26,901 nt of DNA from an uncultured Clostridia bacterium (GCA_937892735.1 CALBGL010000029.1:1-26901), one strand, 5' to 3'; counted from the stretch's first letter, positions 1 through 8,322 are shown. Notes: generated from the letters alone by a model not told the origin. Made by a program: numbers and translations.

Positions 1-77
1 GTACTATAGTTTTTGTCAAGCTGTGACAGGAAAAAGAGAAAAAATTCCGGAAATGTGCTGAAATGTCTGGTTTTGAT

Positions 78-106
78 TTGACTTTTTCTCCTGTTGCCTC
101 TATAAT
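78..106 (+). promoter_or_regulatory. sigmaA promoter of the lysA operon
   Basis: TTGACT (78-83), a 17-base spacer and a perfect TATAAT (101-106) lie 30 bases before the first gene. The spacing is optimal and one base differs from consensus in the -35. It probably drives the three closely spaced genes up to 3172. Confidence 0.8.
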
Positions 107-136
107 AAGGACATCTTAGGGAGAGGAGAGAAGAGA

Positions 137-1393
137 ATGTCGTTCTATTATGACGGATATACAGGCCAGCAGAAGTTTTGGGGTCAGACGAGTCCGGCGG
201 AACTGGTGCAAGAGTATGGAACGCCGTTATATGTCTATAATGAGAAAATTTTGCGAGAACGCTGCTGCGAAATGAAGAATCTCGTAAAGTATCCTAATTT
301 TGTCGTGAATTATTCGGCGAAGGCGAACTCAAATCTGCATTTTTTGCGTATCGTTCGGGAAGAGGGCCTGGTCGTGGATGCCATGTCCCTGGGAGAGATT
401 GCCGTAGAAGAGGCGGCGGGTTTTGATCATCAACATATATTCTTTATCAGTAATAATGTGAGCCGGGAGGAGATGGCCGCGGTCATTGAAAAGGGAATCC
501 TGATCAGTGTGGACTCTCTGTCGCAGTTAGAGATGTTTGGACAGCTAAGTCCCGGCGGGGAGATCTGTGTGCGGCTGAACACGGGGATTGGAGCTGGCCA
601 TAGCGCGAAGGTCGTGACTGGTGGCCATGAGACGAAGTTCGCGATTGATTCGGAAAAGATTGGGGACATACGACGACTTTTGGAGAAGTACCGGCTGAAG
701 CTGGTTGGTATCAACCAGCACATCGGTTCGCTTTTTATGGATCCGAAACCCTATTTGGAGAGTATGGAGGCACTGCTTTCGATGTGTAAGCAGTTTCCGG
801 ATCTGCGCATTATCGATTTCGGCGGCGGTTTTGGTATTCCGTATCGCAAGCTGGAAGGTCAGGAACGCTTGAACCTGAAGGCGTTGGGTGAACAGATAGA
901 TGCGCTCTTTGCGAAGTTTGTCCGGGAGTATGGACGTGAAGTCCAGTTCAAGATTGAACCGGGACGGTATATCAGCGCGGAATGCTGCGTATTATTAGGC
1001 AAGGTCCATGCGGTGAAGACGGTGTACGAGAATAAGTACATCGGTACGGATTTGGGCTTCAATGTGTTGGTGCGCCCTGTTATGTATGATTCCTGGCATG
1101 ACGTGGAGATTTACAGAGAACAGGGCGAGGATACGGGCAGGCAGGAGGAAGTGTCGATTGTGGGCAATATCTGCGAGAGCGGCGATATCATCGCGAAGAA
1201 GCGGATGCTGCCGGAGATTCTGGAGAACGATATCATTGGTGTGTTGGATGCGGGAGCCTATGGGTATGCCATGTCTTCCAACTATAACAACAGACTGCGT
1301 CCAGCGGAGGTCCTGATTCGGGAAGATGGCAGTGTCAAACTGATCCGGCGCAGAGATACGATGGAAGATCTGCTGCGCGGTTTTCCGGAATAA
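137..1393 (+). CDS. lysA: Diaminopimelate decarboxylase-like PLP enzyme
   Basis: A 418-residue fold-type III PLP decarboxylase of the LysA family, which converts meso-diaminopimelate to L-lysine and CO2 in the cytoplasm. Visible family signatures are the PLP lysine in NYSAKAN (K62), HIGS (195-198), the glycine-rich phosphate loop GGGFG (229-233), EPGR (274-277), CESGD (346-350, active-site Cys from the partner subunit) and GAYGY (373-377). The length fits the family. The ATG at 137 follows GGAGAGGAGAG (120-130). The gene heads an operon, and its TAA overlaps the next ATG by one base (TAATG). Related family members act on carboxynorspermidine or other D-amino acids, so substrate is inferred; the CESGD and EPGR motifs favour DAP decarboxylase. 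No other lysine gene is nearby. Confidence 0.85.
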   Translation: MSFYYDGYTGQQKFWGQTSPAELVQEYGTPLYVYNEKILRERCCEMKNLVKYPNFVVNYSAKANSNLHFLRIVREEGLVVDAMSLGEIAVEEAAGFDHQHIFFISNNVSREEMAAVIEKGILISVDSLSQLEMFGQLSPGGEICVRLNTGIGAGHSAKVVTGGHETKFAIDSEKIGDIRRLLEKYRLKLVGINQHIGSLFMDPKPYLESMEALLSMCKQFPDLRIIDFGGGFGIPYRKLEGQERLNLKALGEQIDALFAKFVREYGREVQFKIEPGRYISAECCVLLGKVHAVKTVYENKYIGTDLGFNVLVRPVMYDSWHDVEIYREQGEDTGRQEEVSIVGNICESGDIIAKKRMLPEILENDIIGVLDAGAYGYAMSSNYNNRLRPAEVLIREDGSVKLIRRRDTMEDLLRGFPE

Positions 1394-2151
1394 TGAAGAT
1401 CCTTTGGTGCGCTGTGTTTTCTGTCCTGGGGCTGTTGGCCATGGGCTACGCGATCTTGCTGCATCGCGTGGTAGGGCTGGGAAAGAACTTCACGCTGTTC
1501 TGGCCGGGGTTGGGCTGTGCGTGCCTGGTGACAGCACTCATTCTGGGACTGGCGGCGATGGGGATATGCCACGTTCCAGAGATGATATGGCATCCGTTGG
1601 CCGTTGGCGCCGGAACCTTGCTGGCGCTTATCTTGTACCTGGAAGGACGTATCGTATGGGCGGGGAGTCGCTTGCCGGACCGGAACGCGGACTATTGCAT
1701 CATTTTGGGATGTAAGGTCAACGGAGATAAACCCTCGACCGCGCTGAGGTATCGGATCGAGGCTGCAGCGCGGTATCTGGCGGAAAATCCGCGGACGCTT
1801 GCCATTGCATCCGGCGGACAGGGCGTGGATGAGGGCATCTCGGAGGCAAGCTGTATTCGACAGGAACTGATAGCGGCCGGGATCGCCGAGGAAAGGATCC
1901 TGATGGAGGACCATTCTACTTCCACGATGGAGAATATACACTATAGCCGGGAACTGATCGCAGATGCTGAGGCCCGCGTGGTGATGATTACGAGTAATTA
2001 TCATGTGTATCGCAGCATGGAACTGGCCAAAAGAGCTGGTTTGCGGCGAGTCAGCGGATTCGGGGCAGAGCCGGGGCCTGTCATGGCGCTGCATTATTTT
2101 GTGCGAGAAGCCTTTGCACTGGTCAAGGATTATCTCGTGGGAAATCTATAA
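1393..2151 (+). CDS. YdcF/SanA-family (DUF218) membrane protein
   Basis: A 252-residue protein with three predicted membrane segments in the first about 80 residues, followed by a DUF218 domain. The start of the domain reads DYCIILGCKVNGDKPS and it later has ASGGQG, STMENI and VMITSNYHVYR; these Gly, Ser and Arg positions are typical of YdcF/SanA/ElyC proteins. Members act at the envelope and some influence cell-wall precursor metabolism, but the reaction is not established for most. The start overlaps the lysA stop by one base, indicating translational coupling. AsnA follows after 13 bases. Whether it helps the amino-acid enzymes or merely shares their transcript cannot be told from sequence. 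Confidence 0.8.
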   Translation: MKILWCAVFSVLGLLAMGYAILLHRVVGLGKNFTLFWPGLGCACLVTALILGLAAMGICHVPEMIWHPLAVGAGTLLALILYLEGRIVWAGSRLPDRNADYCIILGCKVNGDKPSTALRYRIEAAARYLAENPRTLAIASGGQGVDEGISEASCIRQELIAAGIAEERILMEDHSTSTMENIHYSRELIADAEARVVMITSNYHVYRSMELAKRAGLRRVSGFGAEPGPVMALHYFVREAFALVKDYLVGNL

Positions 2152-2164
2152 ACAGGAGGCAACT

Positions 2165-3172
2165 ATGCAACTGATTTTGCCGGAAGGCTATGATCCGCGT
2201 CTGTCGGTTCGGGAGACGGAGGCGGCGATCAAATACATTCGAGATACGTTCCAGAAGGAGCTGGGCGCGCAGATGAATCTGGAGAGGATCTCGGCGCCCC
2301 TATTTGTCACTCGGAGTTCGGGACTGAATGATAATTTGAACGGCGTGGAAAGGCCGGTGTCCTTTGATATGCCCTCACTGCCTGGAGAAGAGATGGAAGT
2401 GGTGCACTCTCTGGCGAAATGGAAGAGAATGGCACTGCGTGAGTATGGATTTCAGGTGGGAGAAGGTCTCTACACCAATATGAACGCGATCCGCAGAGAT
2501 GAGGAGCCGGATAATCTGCATTCCTGCTATGTGGATCAATGGGACTGGGAGATGGTGATCCGCAAGGAAGAGAGGACGACGGAGAAGCTTAAGGAAGTAG
2601 TCCGTCAGATCTTCAAAATCATCAAGCATATGGAACATGAGGTCTGGTACAAATATCCGCAGGCGGTGAAGAAGCTGCCGGAGGAGATTCATTTCATCAC
2701 CAGTCAGGAACTGGAGGACCGGTATCCGGATCTGACGCCGAAGGAGCGGGAAAACCGCATCACAAAGGAGCTGGGGTGCGTATTTCTGATGCAGATCGGA
2801 GATACGCTGCGCAGTGGAAAGCCGCATGACGGACGCGCTCCGGACTACGATGACTGGCGGCTCAATGGCGATATCCTGTTCTGGTATGATACGCTCGGGT
2901 GCGCGCTGGAGATCTCCAGCATGGGCATACGTGTGGATGAGAAGTCACTCGTAGAACAGCTAGAAAAGGCGGGATGCTCAAAGCGCGCAGAGCTTCCGTA
3001 TCATAAGATGCTGCTGTCGGGAGAACTGCCCTATACGATCGGCGGTGGCATTGGCCAGTCGCGGCTCTGTATGCTGCTTTTGGGCCGGGCGCATATTGGG
3101 GAAGTGCAGGCCAGCATCTGGCCAAAGGAGATGCGGGAACGCTGCCGGAAGCATGGGATTATTTTGTTGTAA
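2165..3172 (+). CDS. asnA: Aspartate--ammonia ligase (asparagine synthetase A)
   Basis: A 335-residue AsnA, close to the 330 residues of the E. coli enzyme. It makes free L-asparagine from aspartate, ammonia and ATP and is built on a class II aminoacyl-tRNA synthetase fold. Diagnostic stretches are RISAPLFVTRSSGLNDNLNG near residues 40-60, PVSFDMP, DQWDWEMVI, the central LNGDILFWYD, and the C-terminal motif-3-like GGGIGQSRLCMLLLG (about 292-306) ending with IGEVQASIWP. I chose the ATG at 2165 because AGGAGG lies at 2154-2159; the frame is open further upstream, but that stretch lies inside the preceding gene and is not AsnA-like. It is the last gene of the first operon. The next operon makes Asn on tRNA instead, so the strain has both routes side by side. 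Confidence 0.95.
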   Translation: MQLILPEGYDPRLSVRETEAAIKYIRDTFQKELGAQMNLERISAPLFVTRSSGLNDNLNGVERPVSFDMPSLPGEEMEVVHSLAKWKRMALREYGFQVGEGLYTNMNAIRRDEEPDNLHSCYVDQWDWEMVIRKEERTTEKLKEVVRQIFKIIKHMEHEVWYKYPQAVKKLPEEIHFITSQELEDRYPDLTPKERENRITKELGCVFLMQIGDTLRSGKPHDGRAPDYDDWRLNGDILFWYDTLGCALEISSMGIRVDEKSLVEQLEKAGCSKRAELPYHKMLLSGELPYTIGGGIGQSRLCMLLLGRAHIGEVQASIWPKEMRERCRKHGIILL

Positions 3173-3217
3173 AAGAGTTTGATCGTAAATATTGCGGATG
3201 GGATAGGAACAAGCAGA

Positions 3218-3259
3218 TTTTACGAAAGAATTTCCAAACTATTTTTATTTTTCGTAAAA
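3218..3259. repeat. AT-rich inverted repeat after asnA
   Basis: TTTTACGAAA (3218-3227) is exactly complementary to TTTCGTAAAA (3250-3259), separated by 22 AT-rich bases. It sits between the asnA stop and the T-box promoter. It has too little GC for a strong intrinsic terminator. It could be a weak terminator or an operator next to the downstream -35; I cannot decide. Confidence 0.4.
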
Positions 3260-3267
3260 AAAGGGGA

Positions 3268-3296
3268 TTGCGTTTTGCATAAGAGCGTGGTACCAT
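3268..3296 (+). promoter_or_regulatory. Probable promoter of the T-box/aspS2-gatCAB operon
   Basis: TTGCGT (3268-3273), a 17-base spacer and TACCAT (3291-3296) are the best sigmaA-like pair just upstream of the leader. Each hexamer has two mismatches, so it is plausible but not strong. It would place the transcript start near 3303. Confidence 0.5.
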
Positions 3297-3302
3297 ACAT
3301 AC

Positions 3303-3553
3303 CATAAAGCCTAAATGTGAAGAAGGAGACTCTTGTCCCGGAACTCGACAGGAATACGGCGTCACCGACTGAGAGCGCTGTTTGAGGGAACGGACTCCTA
3401 GGGAACACTCCGGAGCAGACTGTTTGAAAGAGGAGTAGGGCAGTCCGTGAGCGCCCGTTACGCGCCGCAAGCGGCAGGGTTGTGCCCTGCAAGCTGGGTG
3501 GCACCGCGGTCCATAGAACCGTCCCGGAATCATTACGATTCCGGGACTTTTTT
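3303..3553 (+). promoter_or_regulatory. T-box leader controlling aspS2-gatCAB
   Basis: The conserved T-box core GGGTGGCACCGCGG is at 3496-3509, followed by an intrinsic terminator, so uncharged tRNA should allow read-through. The variable base of the acceptor-pairing TGGN is C, which fits a tRNA with discriminator G, as in tRNA-Asn, tRNA-Asp and tRNA-Glu. Two segments carry GGGAAC next to ACTCC: GAAC at 3388-3391 and at 3403-3406. The second is followed directly by A-CTCC, and this CTCC (3408-3411) can pair with GGAG at 3325-3328, as a Stem I base would. GAAC contains overlapping GAA (Glu) and AAC (Asn) codons. A long helix also seems possible between 3358-3371 and 3442-3456. The exact fold and specifier are not settled by eye. 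Confidence 0.9.
3521..3553 (+). terminator. T-box intrinsic terminator
   Basis: GTCCCGGAATC (3521-3531) pairs perfectly with GATTCCGGGAC (3537-3547), giving an 11-bp stem with a 5-base loop followed by six T (3548-3553). It lies 12 bases after the T-box core, as expected for the terminator/antiterminator switch. Confidence 0.92.
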
Positions 3554-3606
3554 ATTTTCGCATATAGGCTTGCCTCAAATATTACCGGATGGAAAGGAGA
3601 AGAACG

Positions 3607-4920
3607 ATGGAGTATGTAAGTGCGGTCCTGCAGCAGGAAACAATGGAGCAATGCAAGCAAAACGCGGGAAAGGAGCAGGTGGTTCGGATGAATGGAACGG
3701 TGCATGCCATCCGGAATATGGGTGAGGTCTGCTTCGTGATTCTGCGCAGACGGGAAGGTCTGCTGCAATGTGTGTGTTCGAAACAGATGGCAAGAGAGCT
3801 GAAGGAAGAGATGGCGGTCACGGTGCAGGGTATTGTGACAGAAGAGTCCAGGGCGCCCGGCGGGATGGAGATGCATCTGACGGAGGTGACGGTTCTTGGT
3901 CGTCCGGCGGAATCTCTGCCTTTAGCGATATCGAAACGAAAGCTGGGCACCTCTCTGGAAACCAAGTTGAACCTGCGGTCGGTATCCCTCCGCAACATCG
4001 GGGAACGCGCGAAATTCAAGATACAGGAAGGATTAGTGCGCGGGTTCCGGGATTTTTTATATTCTCAGGGGTTTACGGAGATTCATACGCCGAAGATCGG
4101 AGCGAAGGGAGCCGAAGGCGGCGCGAATATCTTCAAGCTGGATTATTTTCACCAGAAGGCGGTGCTGGAACAGAGCCCTCAGCTCTATAAGCAGATGATG
4201 GTGGGCGTCTTCGAACGGGTGTTTGAGACTGGGCCGGTCTTCCGGGCGGAGAAGCATAACACGAAACGTCATCTGAACGAGTATACAAGTCTGGATCTGG
4301 AGATGGGATTCATCGAAAGTTTTGCGGATCTGATGGCGATGGAGACCGGATTTCTCCAATACGCCATGGAACTGCTGCAGCGTTCCTACGGAGAGGAGCT
4401 GGCGTATCTGGGAGTGACGCTGCCGAATACGGAGGAGATCCCCGTTATCCGTTTTGATGAGGCCAAGGAAATGGTGGCGGAGAAGTATAAGCGTCCGATC
4501 CGCAATCCCTACGATCTGGAGCCGGAGGAGGAACAGTTGATCGGCCGATTGTTCCAGGAGGACTATGACGCGGATTTTGTCTTCGTGACGCACTATCCTT
4601 CGAAAAAGAGACCGTTTTACGCCATGGACGATCCTGTGGACCGGCGGTTTACGCTGAGTTTTGACTTGCTGTTTCGCGGGTTGGAAGTGACGACGGGCGG
4701 CCAGCGGATTCATGAGTATGACGCGCTGGTGGAAAAGATCGCGGAACGGGGCATGACGACCGAGGGCTTGGAGTATTATCTTGACGCCTTCCGTTACGGC
4801 ATGCCGCCCCATGGCGGGCTGGGCATCGGTGCGGAGCGTCTGACGATGCAGCTTCTGGGAGAAGACAATGTGCGGGAGACCACGCTGTTTCCCCGGGATT
4901 TGAACCGGTTAGAGCCATAA
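3607..4920 (+). CDS. aspS2: Archaeal-type aspartyl-tRNA synthetase (probably non-discriminating)
   Basis: A 437-residue class IIb synthetase of the short archaeal/AspS2 type; it lacks the large GAD insertion of bacterial AspS, which makes that form about 590 residues. The N-terminal OB fold reads VRMNGTVHAIRNMG, class II motif 2 includes FRAEKHNTKRHLNEYTSLDL (about residue 211), and motif 3 is GLGIGAERLTMQLLG (about 403). In Clostridia this form, next to GatCAB, charges Asp onto tRNA-Asn as well as tRNA-Asp, providing the substrate for the amidotransferase. Non-discrimination is inferred from the operon and not read from specificity residues. ATG 3607 is preferred over 3589 because GGAAAGGAGA (3591-3600) is spaced for it. 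gatC follows after 13 bases. Confidence 0.92.
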   Translation: MEYVSAVLQQETMEQCKQNAGKEQVVRMNGTVHAIRNMGEVCFVILRRREGLLQCVCSKQMARELKEEMAVTVQGIVTEESRAPGGMEMHLTEVTVLGRPAESLPLAISKRKLGTSLETKLNLRSVSLRNIGERAKFKIQEGLVRGFRDFLYSQGFTEIHTPKIGAKGAEGGANIFKLDYFHQKAVLEQSPQLYKQMMVGVFERVFETGPVFRAEKHNTKRHLNEYTSLDLEMGFIESFADLMAMETGFLQYAMELLQRSYGEELAYLGVTLPNTEEIPVIRFDEAKEMVAEKYKRPIRNPYDLEPEEEQLIGRLFQEDYDADFVFVTHYPSKKRPFYAMDDPVDRRFTLSFDLLFRGLEVTTGGQRIHEYDALVEKIAERGMTTEGLEYYLDAFRYGMPPHGGLGIGAERLTMQLLGEDNVRETTLFPRDLNRLEP

Positions 4921-4933
4921 GGAGGTTTTGAAG

Positions 4934-5224
4934 ATGCCTAGAATCAGTGATGAAACGATGGAATACGTAGGGATTCTGGCCAAGCTGGAGCTTACAGGCG
5001 AGGAGCGGGAGAAGGCCAGGGCCGACATGGAGAAGATGCTGGATTATATCGACATGCTGCAGGAGCTGCCGACGGAGGATGTGGAACCGATGGTGCATAT
5101 CTTTCCTGTACAGAATGTGATGCGTGAGGACGAGGTGACGGAGGGGGATGCGCGCGATGCAATGCTTCAGAACGCGCCCCAGGTCAAGGACGGCTGCTAC
5201 CAGGTGCCGAAGACGGTAGAGTAA
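4934..5224 (+). CDS. gatC: Asp/Glu-tRNA amidotransferase subunit C
   Basis: A 96-residue GatC, the small subunit that wraps around and stabilises the GatA-GatB pair. Recognisable features are the N-terminal helix ISDETMEYVGILAKLEL and the helix EKMLDYIDMLQELPTEDVEP, then a C-terminal segment with REDEVTE. The length is normal for the family. GGAGG at 4921-4925 sits 8 bases before ATG 4934, deciding against the in-frame TTG at 4928. gatA starts 10 bases after its stop, and the order C-A-B is the usual one. Confidence 0.95.
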   Translation: MPRISDETMEYVGILAKLELTGEEREKARADMEKMLDYIDMLQELPTEDVEPMVHIFPVQNVMREDEVTEGDARDAMLQNAPQVKDGCYQVPKTVE

Positions 5225-5234
5225 GGAGGACATG

Positions 5235-6680
5235 ATGGAGATATTACAGTATACCGCGTTGGAGCTGGGTCGCAGGATTCAGAAGCGTGAGATCGGCGTC
5301 AAGGAAGCGCTCACGGCGGTGCTGGACCACATCGAGGATCGAGAGCCGTCGCTGCATGCCTATATCCATCTGGATCCGGATCGCACGATGCGGCAGGCGG
5401 AGCAGGTGCAGGAGAGAATTATGAAGGGAGAGCTCCGTCATCCCCTGGCAGGGGTGCCGGTGGCGATCAAAGACAACCTGTGTACGCAGGAGATGCCGAC
5501 AACCTGCGCCTCCCGGATTCTTTCGGACTTTCGTTCGCCATTCACCGCGCAGGCTGTACAGAATCTGGAGCAGGCCGGCGCCGTGATCCTGGGGAAAACC
5601 AACATGGATGAGTTCGCCATGGGCAGTACGACGGAGACGTCGGCCTACGGTCCCACGCAGAACCCGGTGAAGGAAGGCTATGTGCCGGGCGGTTCTTCCG
5701 GCGGATCCTGTGCGGCTGTCGCGGCGGAAGAATGTTTCTATGCGCTGGGCACGGATACGGGCGGATCGATCCGCCAGCCCAGTTCCTTCTGTGGTGTGAC
5801 GGGGCTGAAGCCCACCTATGGGACGGTATCCCGCTATGGACTCATCGCCTACGGATCTTCCCTGGATCAGGCAGGCCCCATCGCGAAGGATGTGTCGGAC
5901 TGCGCGGCGATATTGGAAACGATCGCCTCCTATGATCCGAAGGACAGTACCTCCATCAGGCGGGAGGATCTGGATTTCACCGCGGCGCTGGTGGATGATG
6001 TGAAAGGGCTTAGAATCGGGATTCCCAGGGACTATTTTGGCGAGGGACTGGATGCGGAGGTAGCCCGCAGCGTCCGGGCCGCAGCGGAAGTGCTGCGGGA
6101 CCGTGGCGCTGTTGTCGAGGAGTTCGACCTGAGCCTGGTGCCCTACGCGATCCCGGCCTACTATGTCATCGCCTGCGCGGAGGCCAGTTCGAATCTGGCC
6201 CGGTTCGACGGCGTGAAATACGGATACCGCGCGAAGGACTATGAGGACCTGCATTCGATGTATAAGAGGAGCCGCTCCCAGGGCTTCGGGGAAGAGGTGA
6301 AACGCCGGATCATGCTGGGGTCCTTTGTGCTAAGTTCGGGCTACTACGATGCCTACTATCTGAAGGCGCTGAAGACCAAAGCACTGATCAAACAGGCGTT
6401 TGATGCGGCGTTCCGGAAATACGACATCCTGCTGGGGCCTACGGCGCCCGAGACCGCGCCGAAGATGGGGGAATCGTTGAAGGATCCGCTCAAGATGTAC
6501 TTGGGCGATATCTATACGGTCTCCGTCAACCTGGCGGGCCTGCCCGCAATCAGTCTTCCCTGCGGAGAAGACAGCCAGAGGCTGCCGATTGGCGTGCAGC
6601 TCATCGGAGACTGTTTTCAGGAGAAGAAGATCCTGCGGGCCGGCTATAGTTATGAATGCGGCAGAAAGGAGGCGCGCTGA
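5235..6680 (+). CDS. gatA: Asp/Glu-tRNA amidotransferase subunit A
   Basis: A 481-residue amidase-signature glutaminase. It hydrolyses glutamine and passes ammonia to GatB. The catalytic Ser-cisSer-Lys triad is intact: K79 in VAIKDN, the cis-Ser in PGGSSGGS (S154) and the nucleophile S178 in GTDTGGSIR. These numbers match those known for the Staphylococcus aureus enzyme when the second of two adjacent ATGs (5235) is used. GGAGG at 5225-5229 is also better spaced for 5235 than for 5232. The stop TGA shares its last base with the gatB ATG. Length and the C-terminal GLPAISLPCG segment are typical. Confidence 0.96.
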   Translation: MEILQYTALELGRRIQKREIGVKEALTAVLDHIEDREPSLHAYIHLDPDRTMRQAEQVQERIMKGELRHPLAGVPVAIKDNLCTQEMPTTCASRILSDFRSPFTAQAVQNLEQAGAVILGKTNMDEFAMGSTTETSAYGPTQNPVKEGYVPGGSSGGSCAAVAAEECFYALGTDTGGSIRQPSSFCGVTGLKPTYGTVSRYGLIAYGSSLDQAGPIAKDVSDCAAILETIASYDPKDSTSIRREDLDFTAALVDDVKGLRIGIPRDYFGEGLDAEVARSVRAAAEVLRDRGAVVEEFDLSLVPYAIPAYYVIACAEASSNLARFDGVKYGYRAKDYEDLHSMYKRSRSQGFGEEVKRRIMLGSFVLSSGYYDAYYLKALKTKALIKQAFDAAFRKYDILLGPTAPETAPKMGESLKDPLKMYLGDIYTVSVNLAGLPAISLPCGEDSQRLPIGVQLIGDCFQEKKILRAGYSYECGRKEAR

Positions 6681-8119
6681 TGAGTGTACAGTATGAAACC
6701 GTGATCGGATTGGAAGTCCATGTGGAACTGGCGACGAAGACGAAGATCTTTTGCGGATGTTCCACGGCCTTTGGCGGTGCGCCGAATACCCACACCTGTC
6801 CGGTATGCACCGGAATGCCCGGCGCGCTGCCGGTTCTCAATAAGCGTGTGGTAGAACTGGCGGTATCGGTAGGACTGGCTGCCAACTGCAAGATACATTC
6901 TTACTGCCGCTTTGACCGTAAAAACTATTTCTATCCGGATAATCCGCAGAATTACCAGATCTCCCAGCTCTATCTGCCGATCTGTTATGATGGCGGGGTG
7001 GAAATCGATACTCCCTCCGGTCCCAAGGTGATTCACATCCATGAGATTCACATGGAAGAGGACGCGGGAAAACTCGTGCATGACGAGTGGTCCGACTGTT
7101 CTCTGGTGGACTATAACCGCAGCGGCGTGCCCCTGATCGAGATCGTGTCGGAGCCGGATATGCGCAGTGCGGACGAGGTGATCGCCTATCTGGAAAAGCT
7201 GCGGATGATGATCCAGTACCTGGGCGCCTCCGATTGCAAACTGCAGGAGGGGTCAATGCGCGCGGACGTGAATCTGTCAGTACGTCCGGTGGGCAGCGAA
7301 CAGATGGGCACGCGGACGGAGATGAAGAATCTGAATTCCTTTAAGGCCATCGCGCGGGCGATCGAGGGTGAGCGCGCCCGCCAGATCGAACTGCTGGAAG
7401 AGGGGAAGACCGTGGTGCAGGAGACTCGCCGCTGGGATGACAATAAGGAATATTCCTATGCCATGCGTTCCAAGGAGGATGCGCAGGACTATCGGTATTT
7501 TCCCGACCCGGATCTGCCGCCCATTGTGCTGCGAGAGGACTGGATCGAATCGATCCGTGCCCGACAGCCGGAGATGCGGGATACTAAGTGTGCCCGGTAT
7601 GTGTCGGAGTTTGATCTGCCGGAATATGACGCGAAACTGCTGACCGAGTCGAAGCGCCTGGCGGATCTCTTTGAAGAGACGGTACAGATCTGCCGTAAGC
7701 CGAAGAAGGTGTCAAACTGGCTCATGGGCGAGACCCTGCGCCTTTTAAAGGAAAAAGAGCAGGATCCGGCGGATCTTTCTTTCTCTGCCGCGCACCTGGC
7801 GCGTCTGGTGGATCTGGCCGATGAAGGTGCGGTGAACAGCACGGTGGCGAAGGAGGTCTTTGAGCAGATCTTCCTCCACGACGTGGATCCCGATCAGTAT
7901 ATCGAAGAACACGGCCTGAAGACCATCAGCGATACCGGACTCTTGACGCAGGTCATCACCCAGGCGATGGCCGATCATCCGCAATCGGTCACAGATTACC
8001 GAAATGGCAAGAAAAAAGCCATGGGCTATCTGGTCGGACAGGTCATGAAAGCCATGAAGGGAAAGGCGGATCCCGCGCTCGTCAATCAGATGCTCCGGGA
8101 AGCCCTGGAGAAAGAATAA
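6680..8119 (+). CDS. gatB: Asp/Glu-tRNA amidotransferase subunit B
   Basis: A 479-residue GatB, the kinase/transamidase subunit. It phosphorylates the side chain of Asp or Glu on mischarged tRNA and replaces it with ammonia from GatA. Family marks are VIGLEVHVEL (8-17), the zinc-binding cysteines C25, C27, C40 and C43 around FCGCSTAFGG and THTCPVCTGMPG, FDRKNYFYPD, SLVDYNRSGVPLIEIV, EMKNLNSF and a C-terminal YqeY-like helical tail ending near VNQMLREAL. AAAGGAGG at 6666-6673 is well placed for ATG 6680; the one-base overlap with gatA implies coupled translation. It is the last gene of the T-box operon. I see no clear terminator directly after it. Confidence 0.96.
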   Translation: MSVQYETVIGLEVHVELATKTKIFCGCSTAFGGAPNTHTCPVCTGMPGALPVLNKRVVELAVSVGLAANCKIHSYCRFDRKNYFYPDNPQNYQISQLYLPICYDGGVEIDTPSGPKVIHIHEIHMEEDAGKLVHDEWSDCSLVDYNRSGVPLIEIVSEPDMRSADEVIAYLEKLRMMIQYLGASDCKLQEGSMRADVNLSVRPVGSEQMGTRTEMKNLNSFKAIARAIEGERARQIELLEEGKTVVQETRRWDDNKEYSYAMRSKEDAQDYRYFPDPDLPPIVLREDWIESIRARQPEMRDTKCARYVSEFDLPEYDAKLLTESKRLADLFEETVQICRKPKKVSNWLMGETLRLLKEKEQDPADLSFSAAHLARLVDLADEGAVNSTVAKEVFEQIFLHDVDPDQYIEEHGLKTISDTGLLTQVITQAMADHPQSVTDYRNGKKKAMGYLVGQVMKAMKGKADPALVNQMLREALEKE

Positions 8120-8322
8120 GAAGAAGCCGCTGGCCGGAGGCAATGACTCTGCAGAGGCGCGAGCAGGATTTTCTCTTCTTCGACCAGACGAATGGCGTCG
8201 AGGTAGTCCTCGTGGCGATACATCATGGTGGTGTTGAGATCGAGTTCATGATCGTTGAGGACGGCTAGCTCCACATGGGCCATCCCGGCGTAGACGGCGA
8301 CCAGGACGGCGATTTTGAGACC
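8120..8322 (-). pseudogene. Relic of a zinc-dependent alcohol/sorbitol dehydrogenase C-terminus
   Basis: The minus strand encodes about 60 residues resembling the end of medium-chain dehydrogenases of the sorbitol/threonine type: LKIAVLVAVYAG, then LNDHELDLNTTMMYRHEDYL, then AIRLVEEEKILLAPLQSH. In intact members this region follows the Rossmann fold and precedes PF-x-Y-x-x-AY. Here everything N-terminal (about 250 residues, including the zinc sites) is missing. The reading also turns into unrelated sequence after QSH as it runs into the gatB end. No good start codon is present before MAHVEL. I call it a remnant, not a functional small gene. Recognition is from motif memory and should be confirmed by a protein search. 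Confidence 0.6.

Noticed and set aside
1..77. Possible small element with CTGTGACAG near the left edge
   Set aside because: Too short and partial. No stem of meaningful length and no tail of T residues was found before the lysA promoter.
2003..2164. Longer AsnA start inside the YdcF gene
   Set aside because: The extra residues do not belong to the AsnA family, and AGGAGG is spaced for ATG 2165.
5244..6254. Long minus-strand open frame opposite gatA (336 codons)
   Set aside because: It mirrors the codon structure of gatA, has no family-like motif and no ribosome binding site. The same applies to the long reverse frames opposite the aspS2, GH106-like, GH95-like and reductase genes.
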